Shown here piece by piece: positions 1 to 5,661 of a stretch of DNA of 9,695 nucleotides. How positions within the stretch are numbered: position 1 is the first letter of the stretch; each line of letters begins with the position of its first letter. The DNA comes from CAIZQW01 sp964459675 (GTDB taxonomy: Bacteria; Verrucomicrobiota; Kiritimatiellia; RFP12; UBA1067), in contig CAYWNP010000095.1 of assembly GCA_964459675.1 (NCBI GenBank), positions 1-9,695 on the forward strand, given 5' to 3'. The position numbers and the translations under genes were made by a program. Under the pieces are notes generated by a model. That model saw only the letters and a program-made list of their open reading frames with translations, did not search any database and was not told the origin of the DNA.

Positions 1-509
1 GCATCACGAATACAATCAAGTGCTGCTCGGGAAGAGATGGTTGCTGCGGTCACAGCATCAATCTGACCTCCATCCTTCTTAACAATCCAAGGGGCACTCA
101 AGGAACGCCCCTTCAGAGGATCTTTGAAAATAGTTCCTGCAATCTTCGTCCCGAGCCCCGGAGTCTCGTTGGAACTCAGAACTTCATAATTAATCAGTTT
201 ACCATCCGCGCTCAGTCCGACCATGAGCACAACCTCGCCACTGTACCCATTCTTCGAACGCCCTTCGACTGCAACAGCGACGATCTTTCCATCCTGCTTA
301 GCGACATAGAAGGTGTTTGTGGCGGCGCCCTGAACAACCTCCACCTTCTCAGGAAGGGGAAGTCCAGCGGGCATGACATTGCTCGCCGCAGCCTTTGTGC
401 GCGCCTCAAGGGCCTGCGCGATCGGCTCCTGGGTCAACTTGTAGACAGCCGCCAACAATGCAGAACTGACTGCGCAGATGACTGTCAAAACTGTTACGAG
501 CCTAAACAT
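1..509 (-). CDS. rnfG: RnfG-like FMN-binding electron transport subunit (partial, C-terminus off window)
   Basis: The first 169 codons are present; the 3' end lies beyond base 1. RnfG is the membrane-anchored, covalently flavinylated subunit of the Rnf complex, which couples ferredoxin:NAD+ electron transfer to ion pumping. Seen: one N-terminal membrane segment (about residues 4-22), then an FMN-binding domain with the family hallmark ETPGLG (115-120) and the flavinylation motif region DAVTAATIS (151-159). The flavin would attach to T157. The motif has Ala where most relatives have Gly (S/T-G-A-T). The chosen ATG (509-507) has AAGG about 8 bases upstream and gives the expected short N-terminus. 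It follows the DUF1080 gene by 17 bases on the same strand, so the two are probably co-transcribed. Rnf genes normally follow rnfD, so a DUF1080 neighbour is unexpected. NqrC or a stand-alone FMN-binding protein is possible, but the short N-terminus fits RnfG better. Confidence 0.88.
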   Translation of the reverse strand, partial: MFRLVTVLTVICAVSSALLAAVYKLTQEPIAQALEARTKAAASNVMPAGLPLPEKVEVVQGAATNTFYVAKQDGKIVAVAVEGRSKNGYSGEVVLMVGLSADGKLINYEVLSSNETPGLGTKIAGTIFKDPLKGRSLSAPWIVKKDGGQIDAVTAATISSRAALDCIRD

Positions 510-526
510 AGCAAACCTTGAAAAGC

Positions 527-1225
527 TTACTTCAAGACCTTAATCTTGATATTGCGATACGAGACATAATCCCCGTGATCCTGTAGAAGGATATGTCCAC
601 TTTCAGCCTCGCCCCATTTTTTGGCTTTGCTGAACTTACTTTGAGCGACAGCGGCACGGAAGGGCTCGCTACCCCGTTCGAAGGAGAGTACCTTCTCGCC
701 ATTGAGCCAATGTTCAACCTGCTTTCCCTGGCAGACCAATTTAGCCTCATTCCATTCACCCACCGGACGTAATTTCGCCGTCGGGGCAGGCATAACATCG
801 TAGAGTGATGACACCTTGCGGGAACCATTCTTTCCGAGCTTCGCATCCGGGTGATCCGGCTCTAAGAGCTGAAACTCCAGAGTCGTTCCGCCGTTGAGTT
901 TTGGATTGAAGAAATATTTGATCCCGCTGTTGGAAGCAGGGGTCATCCTAAACTCCAGCTTCAAGGTGAAATTCGAGTAGACGTTCTCGGTGATGATATC
1001 CCCGCTGTAGACTTCCTTTAAGACCGACAATGTCCCATCCTTGATCTCCCAGCCCGTTTTAGGAAAGGCGTTGGTTTTGATGCTTCTCCAGCCAGCAGTG
1101 GTGGTGCCGTCCCACAGCATCGTCCATCCTTCACTCTGTTCCTGAGCTGTCAGCTGATTTTCAGCAGCCTGCGCAACAACAGCCAGACAAAACACCCCCA
1201 TCATACCTACGAGCTTATTCGTCAT
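527..1225 (-). CDS. Exported DUF1080 (3-keto-disaccharide hydrolase-like) protein
   Basis: 232 residues. The N-terminus is a signal peptide: K4, then a hydrophobic stretch to about residue 18, with cleavage near AQA/AE (20-21). The rest fits one DUF1080 domain, a concanavalin-like beta sandwich common in PVC bacteria and Bacteroidetes. Telling features are GWTMLWDGTTTAGWRSI near the start, GWEIKDGTL, the SNSGIKYFF strand, the LEFQLLEPDHPDA segment and the final HGDYVSYRNIKIK. The family is annotated as 3-keto-disaccharide hydrolase and is linked to sugar turnover; the substrate here cannot be told. The start is strongly supported by GGAGG five bases before ATG. It sits 33 bases after plsX and 17 bases before rnfG on the same strand, so it is probably the penultimate visible gene of the housekeeping operon. 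Nothing links it functionally to either neighbour. Confidence 0.88.
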   Translation of the reverse strand: MTNKLVGMMGVFCLAVVAQAAENQLTAQEQSEGWTMLWDGTTTAGWRSIKTNAFPKTGWEIKDGTLSVLKEVYSGDIITENVYSNFTLKLEFRMTPASNSGIKYFFNPKLNGGTTLEFQLLEPDHPDAKLGKNGSRKVSSLYDVMPAPTAKLRPVGEWNEAKLVCQGKQVEHWLNGEKVLSFERGSEPFRAAVAQSKFSKAKKWGEAESGHILLQDHGDYVSYRNIKIKVLK

Positions 1226-1258
1226 TTAATCCTCCATTTTTTGTATGGAAACCAACGA

Positions 1259-2299
1259 TCACGTCTTTGCAGGCTCTTCGGTCTTTGACATATCCATGGC
1301 GGCAATGCGCGAAGCAATCTCATCCGTCAGATTGTTTGAGGCTGCTGCGGCGGCGGCAACTAATGCATGATAAACCGCACGATACGAAGAGGAGCCGTGG
1401 GAAATAATCACAGCCCCGGGAACACCCAGCAAGGGAGCCCCACCATAAATCTCAGGGTCCATGTGCTTCTTGACACTCTGTAAGGCACCTCGCAGCAATA
1501 AGGCACCGAACATGCGCACAGGGTCCATAAAGAATTCCTTCTTCATCAAGAATCCCAACGCATGGGCCACGCTCTCAGAGGTCTTCAGCACGACGTTTCC
1601 GACAAAACCATCGCAAACCGCCACATCGGTCTCACCCATAAAGAGGTCATGGCCTTCGATGTTGCCGCGAAATCTAAAATTTTGCTTTTGCAAGAGCGGG
1701 AAGGCCTTCTTTGTCACTTCATTACCCTTGCCATCCTCAGTGCCGATACTTAAAAGCCCAACAACAGGATCGTCCTGTTTCAAAACGGCTTTCGAATAGG
1801 CGGCGCCCATCACGGCGAACTGAGCAATCCAATCCTCAGAACAATCCATATTTGCCCCTGCATCGAGCAAGAGCATAGGCCGATCGCGACGACGTGTCGG
1901 AAGAGCCGCGGCGATGGCAGGGCGTATCACACCTGGAATGCGACCCAAGGCAAAGACAGCTGCCGCGGCAACAGCACCGGAATTTCCAGCGGAGACCATG
2001 GCATCCGCTTCACCCTTCTTGATCAAATCCATACAGATATTGATCGAGCACTGCTTCTTTTTGCGAACAGCAGCGGCGGGAGACTCATCCATGTTGATAT
2101 TTTCAGGCGCATGGACAATCTGAAGCCGACTCATGTTCGCCTGAGGATATTTAGAAAGCTCTGCATGTATCGCTTGTTCGTCACCGACCAATAAGATACG
2201 CGTAATGGTTCCGTGGGGCTTTACAGTAGCCTCAACAGCTCCATGCACAATCTCACCAGGTGCATGATCACCGCCCATAGCATCCAAAGCAATCCGCAT
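1259..2299 (-). CDS. plsX: Phosphate acyltransferase PlsX
   Basis: 346 residues, the normal length for PlsX. The enzyme makes acyl-phosphate from acyl-ACP and inorganic phosphate, the first step of the PlsX/PlsY route to phosphatidic acid; it is a peripheral inner-membrane enzyme. Seen: the N-terminal signature ALDAMGGDHAPGEIV (4-18), the AGNSGA motif near residue 103, LLLDAGANMDC, the VCDGFVGNVVLK block, and GGAPLLGVPG followed by SHGSS near the C-terminus. The ATG is preceded by an AGGGGGA purine run 5 bases upstream, an acceptable ribosome-binding site. It follows rpmF, the classic rpmF-plsX pairing, across a 95-base gap containing hairpins. In many genomes fab genes come next; here DUF1080 follows instead. 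Confidence 0.97.
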   Translation of the reverse strand: MRIALDAMGGDHAPGEIVHGAVEATVKPHGTITRILLVGDEQAIHAELSKYPQANMSRLQIVHAPENINMDESPAAAVRKKKQCSINICMDLIKKGEADAMVSAGNSGAVAAAAVFALGRIPGVIRPAIAAALPTRRRDRPMLLLDAGANMDCSEDWIAQFAVMGAAYSKAVLKQDDPVVGLLSIGTEDGKGNEVTKKAFPLLQKQNFRFRGNIEGHDLFMGETDVAVCDGFVGNVVLKTSESVAHALGFLMKKEFFMDPVRMFGALLLRGALQSVKKHMDPEIYGGAPLLGVPGAVIISHGSSSYRAVYHALVAAAAAASNNLTDEIASRIAAMDMSKTEEPAKT

Positions 2300-2394
2300 G
2301 GGAATCCCCCTATAAATACTGTTAAAGAATTAAGAACAGAATCTGTCCTTAATTCTTATTTCACAAATAAAATTGTCGCCCTCGCGAGACTTCT
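2300..2394 (-). promoter_or_regulatory. rpmF-plsX intergenic region with tandem RNA hairpins
   Basis: An AT-rich 95-base gap inside the operon. Main element: a 15-bp stem with a 3-base loop (arms 2325-2339 and 2343-2357). On the plus strand it has one A/C mismatch (2335/2347). In minus-strand RNA, the sense strand for rpmF-plsX, that position becomes a G-U wobble, so the stem is unbroken. Next to it is a 6-bp hairpin (2356-2361 with 2365-2370, loop CAC). A weak GC stem just after the rpmF stop, followed by a U-rich run in RNA, could be a poor intrinsic terminator. A competing pairing exists: CTGTT (2319-2323) with AACAG (2335-2339) would disrupt the long stem. Possible roles are mRNA processing or end protection, attenuation, or control of plsX translation. 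The structure is seen; the role is inferred. Confidence 0.55.
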
Positions 2395-2574
2395 TTAAGC
2401 CTCAATCGTCAGCACCTTACGTCCCTTGTACATACCACACGAGTGGCACACACGATGAGACTGTTGCATTCCGCCGCAATTCGGACAGGTCTGCACTTGC
2501 GCAAGCTCTGCCTTAATATGCCCCTTGCGCTGGCGGATTCTCATTTTCGACTTTTTCCTTTTTGGTACGGCCAT
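2395..2574 (-). CDS. rpmF: 50S ribosomal protein L32 (zinc-ribbon form)
   Basis: 59 residues, typical for bL32. It begins MAVPKRKKSKMRIRQRKGH, the conserved basic N-terminus. Two CxxC knuckles (CPNC at 30-33, CHSC at 43-46) make it the zinc-binding C+ form. A longer reading frame extends ten codons upstream, but the AVPKRKKS start is universal in the family. AGGAG lies about 10 bases before this ATG, so the ATG at 2574-2572 is chosen. It sits between yceD and plsX in the classic order. The 89-base gap to yceD holds a hairpin just ahead of its ribosome-binding site. Confidence 0.97.
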   Translation of the reverse strand: MAVPKRKKSKMRIRQRKGHIKAELAQVQTCPNCGGMQQSHRVCHSCGMYKGRKVLTIEA

Positions 2575-2603
2575 TTTCTCATTTCTCCTTGTTCTTCTCA
2601 GCA

Positions 2604-2620
2604 ACTGTGCTTTGCACAGT
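2604..2620 (-). promoter_or_regulatory. Small perfect hairpin in the yceD-rpmF gap
   Basis: A perfect 7-bp stem (2604-2610 with 2614-2620) closed by a 3-base loop. It lies upstream of the rpmF ribosome-binding site on the minus-strand transcript. A weaker 6-bp stem including one G-U pair (GTTC/GAAC ends, about 2631-2650) lies just upstream of it. There is no U-run after the stem, so a terminator is unlikely. Placement before a ribosomal-protein gene would suit translational control or mRNA processing, but this is inference. Confidence 0.4.
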
Positions 2621-2663
2621 CCAAATCAGGGTTCACACCTCATCGCGAACACACTGGATGATC

Positions 2664-3137
2664 TTACAATCCCTCCAGCGTAGCCCACCGGCGATCACTT
2701 CCCGCCTTCTGGCAAGAGCAGATCTCCTTGTTGAGGTTCTTCCCGCAGGTCATACAGAGTCCTTTACAGGTTTCGTGACAGACCGGATAATCAGGAAGGT
2801 CGAGTATAATAGCTTCTCTGACCTCATCGGTCAAGTCTAGGAAGTCAGTTGCCTCGGAAATTTCTATGGAGGTCACAAAATCACTCTCTTGGGCAACTTT
2901 TGGGAACTCACCCCCGCATCGGACACAAATGCAACTTAATGGCAGGCTCAACGTACCACGGACCAGCAACTCCGTACCCAGCGCCTGGATAAAAAGATCA
3001 TAAGTAAGATCTCCCTTTGGGGCAAAGACCGCGCTCTCCCCAAGGTCGAGCAACGCAAGGGACAACTCACCTTGATACCGCTCCCCGTCCTCGTCAAGCC
3101 GAGCGACATCAACGATCAAACGCGCCTGTGTTTCCAA
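2664..3137 (-). CDS. yceD: YceD/DUF177 family protein (23S rRNA accumulation factor)
   Basis: About 157 residues. YceD (DUF177) proteins are encoded beside rpmF in many bacteria and affect large-subunit rRNA accumulation; the mechanism is poorly known. Seen: an N-terminal half without striking motifs, then a cysteine-rich part with CxCxxC (about 69-74) and C-x3-C-x3-C-x2-C followed by CSC (about 120-142), a likely zinc site. The LCxxCGKNLN segment is typical. Start choice: a GTG exists at 3143-3141, but it forms part of an ideal Shine-Dalgarno AGGAGG (3148-3143). The TTG at 3137-3135 sits 5 bases after that motif and is the better start. The gene overlaps the coaD 3' end by 29 bases (35 if GTG is used), which suggests translational coupling. 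Confidence 0.9.
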   Translation of the reverse strand: METQARLIVDVARLDEDGERYQGELSLALLDLGESAVFAPKGDLTYDLFIQALGTELLVRGTLSLPLSCICVRCGGEFPKVAQESDFVTSIEISEATDFLDLTDEVREAIILDLPDYPVCHETCKGLCMTCGKNLNKEICSCQKAGSDRRWATLEGL

Positions 3138-3660
3138 CGGCACCTCCTGTCCGAAGCTGGTGCTCCGGATGCATCTTTAAATACTTTTCAACATGTCCCT
3201 GAACACTCTCAGGCACGAAAGAACTCGTGTCGCCGCCATAACGCGCGATTTCACGAATCGTGCTGGCGGTAACATAGCTATAATTCTCGTTTGGCATCAT
3301 GAAGAGGGTCTCAATTTCAGGAGCCAGCTTTCGATTGGTGAGTGCCATCTGGAATTCATACTCAAAATCAGAATAGACGCGCAAGCCACGTACAACCACC
3401 CCGATTTTACGGGTACGACAGTATTCCACCAAAAGGCAGTCCAAACGATCGACTTCGACGTTTTTGAGGCCTGCCTCTTTGATGCTATCGCGGATCATCT
3501 CCATACGCTCTTCAAGGCAAAACATACCTGTCGCCTTGATCGAGACGCCGGCCACCACCACAATTACTTTATCAAAAAGGGCTGAGCTACGGACGACCAA
3601 GTCAAAGTGTCCCAGAGTCAAGGGATCAAATGTCCCTGGATAAACCGCTATTCTGTACAT
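3109..3660 (-). CDS. coaD: Phosphopantetheine adenylyltransferase CoaD
   Basis: 183 residues. CoaD transfers AMP from ATP to 4'-phosphopantetheine, giving dephospho-CoA, the penultimate step of CoA synthesis in the cytoplasm. Seen: the nucleotidyltransferase start YPGTFDPLTLGH (7-18) with its TLGH catalytic motif, the conserved VVRGLR (89-94) with DFEYEFQMALTNR (98-110), and the ISSTxxR-like TASTIRE (131-137). The usual family length is near 160 residues; here about 20 extra C-terminal residues follow the core, and much of that tail is read through the overlap with yceD and its Shine-Dalgarno. The ATG overlaps the rsmD 3' end by 13 bases. The rsmD-coaD pair is widely conserved. Confidence 0.97.
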   Translation of the reverse strand: MYRIAVYPGTFDPLTLGHFDLVVRSSALFDKVIVVVAGVSIKATGMFCLEERMEMIRDSIKEAGLKNVEVDRLDCLLVEYCRTRKIGVVVRGLRVYSDFEYEFQMALTNRKLAPEIETLFMMPNENYSYVTASTIREIARYGGDTSSFVPESVQGHVEKYLKMHPEHQLRTGGAVGNTGAFDR

Positions 3661-4220
3661 AAAGTCACATCTTTCTTTCTATAGAGCACCACGCGCGTAT
3701 GGCCGTAGGTGCGATCACGTAAAATCGTCCAGCCAGGCACTGTTTCAGCCTCCTGGCGTTCTCCCATCTCTGCAATAAAGAAGCCACGCTTGGCAACAAC
3801 CTCTTGCTCGGCCAACGCCTTCATCAATTCAGAAAAACCCTCTTCCCTCGCCTGGTCATACGGGGGGTCAGCATAGATCACATCAAATGCACGCCCGCGT
3901 CCAAGACTCTTCACCCACCTCATGACCTCGGAGCAGAACACCTCGCCCTTATCCGTTCCCAAGAGCGCCAAATTCTCCTTCAGCACCGAAACATGTCGAT
4001 TTTCTTTCTCAACCCAAGTCGCAGCACGTGCTCCCCGGCTGAGAGCCTCTAAACCGACAGCCCCAGAACCCGCATAGAGGTCCAAGAAGGTCGAATCGGG
4101 TGTAACCGCCATGAGCATGGAGAAAATAGCCTCCCGTACACGATCCTGTGTGGGACGGACCGCATCGCCCGAAGGCGCTTTCAGTTTCCGTCCGCACCAT
4201 GCTCCTCCTGATATCCTCAT
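3648..4220 (-). CDS. rsmD: 16S rRNA (guanine966-N2)-methyltransferase RsmD
   Basis: 190 residues, the normal size. RsmD methylates G966 of 16S rRNA in the assembled small subunit, using S-adenosylmethionine. Seen: the N-terminal MRISGG with GRKLKAP, the signature RPTQDRVREAIFSML (22-36), SAM-binding motif I DLYAGSGAVGLEALSRGA (47-64), and catalytic DPPY (118-121). The C-terminal YGHTRVVLYRK is also typical. The ATG gives the conserved start, but no Shine-Dalgarno precedes it. Instead a -10-like TATACT ends 10 bases upstream, so the message may be nearly leaderless. It is the first gene of the minus-strand cluster and is divergent from the secretin gene. Confidence 0.96.
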   Translation of the reverse strand: MRISGGAWCGRKLKAPSGDAVRPTQDRVREAIFSMLMAVTPDSTFLDLYAGSGAVGLEALSRGARAATWVEKENRHVSVLKENLALLGTDKGEVFCSEVMRWVKSLGRGRAFDVIYADPPYDQAREEGFSELMKALAEQEVVAKRGFFIAEMGERQEAETVPGWTILRDRTYGHTRVVLYRKKDVTLCTE

Positions 4221-4353
4221 AGTTCGTTATAGTATACCCGACTCCGCCCCCAAAAGGCAAGAGCAGGCTGTTATAACTCACGACCAAAAATCCTTGCTTC
4301 TTGTGACAGATGTTTGGCATAGTATCGAGTAAATTCAATCTAGGAACTTTTCT
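4221..4353. promoter_or_regulatory. Divergent intergenic region between rsmD and the secretin operon
   Basis: This 133-base gap must hold the start signals for both directions. The minus-strand promoter is described separately. For the plus strand, AGGA (4342-4345) lies 8 bases before the secretin ATG. TTGGCA (4314-4319) and TAGTAT (4320-4325) resemble promoter hexamers but are not correctly spaced with each other, and no convincing plus-strand promoter was found. An 8-base palindrome GTTATAAC (4270-4277) sits near the middle and could bind a regulator, but this is weak. Confidence 0.35.
4231..4260 (-). promoter_or_regulatory. Sigma70-like promoter for the rsmD-coaD-yceD-rpmF-plsX cluster
   Basis: On the minus strand, TTGCCT (4260-4255) and TATACT (4236-4231) are separated by 18 bases. 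Both fit the sigma70 -35 and -10 consensus reasonably well (4/6 and 5/6). Transcription would start about 7 bases after the -10, only some 3-5 bases before the rsmD ATG at 4220, leaving no room for a ribosome-binding site. The promoter lies in the 133-base divergent gap with the secretin gene. Confidence 0.5.
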
Positions 4354-5661
4354 ATGAAACCGTTCTCTCTTTTTCTGAGGCTCTCCCTCCTTCTGACCGT
4401 TTCGAACGTCACCCCCCTTCTGTTGGCGCAGGAGGACGAAACAGAGAAACCCGGAACTGCAAATCTGATGGAAGCTGCTTCAGCAACTATTTCATCTAAC
4501 GCCCCCTCCGCCGCGGCCAAAAGCGAAGCGAACTATTCGCAACTCCTTGAAAAATTTCTCTCTGACCAACAAGAAAAATTTATCCTGCATACGGTCCGCT
4601 GTCAGTTTGTCAGTGCAGAGACGCTTCGGCGCCTCGTCGAGAGCTTTCTCTCGCCAGCCGGAACCGCCGCCTGCAGTGGGGAGGACGACCTGCTCGTCAT
4701 CTCCGATACGGCAGAGCGTATTGAGCAGATCAAAAAGATTGTCGCGGATGCTGACCAGCCTGTGCCACAAATCCTTGTGGAGGCGCGAATCGTGGAGTTT
4801 GAATTGAGTGACGCCCTCAATAAGGAGGTCGAGATCGGCTTTAAAAAGATGGGCGATTCAGAGCCGCTCCGAAGAGTCTTCAGCAACTTGATCCTCCCGA
4901 ACAACTACGATGCAATTGGCACAAGCGTCCAAGACGCAGAGGCTTCAGCAGGTGGGGGTTCAAGTGGCCGCACATGGCTCTTTGGCGGCAACGACAGTTT
5001 CAAAATCTGGGCACTGATTAACTATCTGCAGACCAAGGATTGCGCGCGCCTCCTCACCTCTCCGAATGTGGTCATCCGCCGCGGGGCTGACGGCAACATC
5101 ACAACAGGCGAAAAGGTTCCGATCGAGACCGAGACCACGACCGGGAGCAGCATCAGTAAATCAACACGCTTCGAAAATGTCGGCGTCAAACTCATTGTCC
5201 GCCCGGTCATGATTGCGGGCGACCGCATCCGCCTGCGGATCAATCCGGAATTTTCAAATATCGCCCGTTACGATCTCGTCAGTAAAGCGCCTTACATCGC
5301 CCTGCGCTCAGCCTCAACCGAACTGGAAGCTAAATCAGGCGAGATGATCATCCTGGGTGGACTCCTCCGCAAAGAGGAGCGGGAGACCGACACGCACGTC
5401 CCCTACCTCTGGCGCATTCCGCTGATCGGCTGGCTCTTTACCGGCAAGAATACGCGCTCGATCACCACGCAACTGGTCATCTTCATGACCCCCTACCTGA
5501 TCACTCCCGAAAACGCCAAGCTCCGCGACCAGGCCCAGGCCGGAAAGCTCTCGGAACCACTCAAGCTAAAGATGCAAGAGATCGAAGGCCATCTCTATGA
5601 TAAAGGAGAATCCCTCGGAACGCCCCAAGGGCCAAAAGCACGCAAGAAGGGTGCTGAATGA
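4354..5661 (+). CDS. Secretin-family outer-membrane channel, first gene of an ABC-exporter operon
   Basis: 435 residues. Secretins form multimeric outer-membrane gates in type II/III secretion and type IV pili. Seen: a signal peptide (cleavage near A25/Q26), a Ser/Ala-rich linker (about 35-60), one short secretin N-type domain (about 76-132, LHTVRCQFVSAETLRRLVES then LLVISDTAERIEQIKKIV), and the secretin core (about 138-385). Core hallmarks: ILVEARIVEFE (140-150), LTSPNVV (234-240), the GEKVPIETE block, SGEMIILGGLLRKEE (328-342) and VPYLWRIPLIGWLF (349-362) followed by QLVIFMTPYLIT. It is far shorter than GspD or PilQ (about 600-700 residues), with one N-domain instead of several, and ends in a basic tail. 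No pilin, pseudopilin or secretion ATPase is nearby. It overlaps the adaptor gene by ATGA. A role as exit duct for the downstream ABC exporter is inferred. Confidence 0.92.
   Translation: MKPFSLFLRLSLLLTVSNVTPLLLAQEDETEKPGTANLMEAASATISSNAPSAAAKSEANYSQLLEKFLSDQQEKFILHTVRCQFVSAETLRRLVESFLSPAGTAACSGEDDLLVISDTAERIEQIKKIVADADQPVPQILVEARIVEFELSDALNKEVEIGFKKMGDSEPLRRVFSNLILPNNYDAIGTSVQDAEASAGGGSSGRTWLFGGNDSFKIWALINYLQTKDCARLLTSPNVVIRRGADGNITTGEKVPIETETTTGSSISKSTRFENVGVKLIVRPVMIAGDRIRLRINPEFSNIARYDLVSKAPYIALRSASTELEAKSGEMIILGGLLRKEERETDTHVPYLWRIPLIGWLFTGKNTRSITTQLVIFMTPYLITPENAKLRDQAQAGKLSEPLKLKMQEIEGHLYDKGESLGTPQGPKARKKGAE

Noticed and set aside
1461..1799. 112-codon open frame on the plus strand inside plsX
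   Set aside because: Antisense shadow of a conserved gene, with no family resemblance and no ribosome-binding site.
2575..2604. Ten-codon N-terminal extension of L32
   Set aside because: The family begins at MAVPKRKKS, and the ribosome-binding site fits the downstream ATG.
3138..3143. GTG start for yceD
   Set aside because: The GTG overlaps the ideal Shine-Dalgarno itself; the TTG at 3137 has correct spacing.
4270..4277. GTTATAAC palindrome as an operator
   Set aside because: Eight bases is expected often by chance in AT-rich spacers, and no second copy was seen.
4294..4335. Sigma70 or sigma54 promoter for the secretin operon
   Set aside because: Hexamer-like strings exist but none has acceptable spacing, and no GG-N10-GC sigma54 pattern was found.
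4354..5661. Type II secretion or type IV pilus secretin locus
   Set aside because: No pilin, prepilin peptidase, platform or assembly ATPase gene is adjacent; the neighbours are ABC-exporter genes and the secretin is too short.
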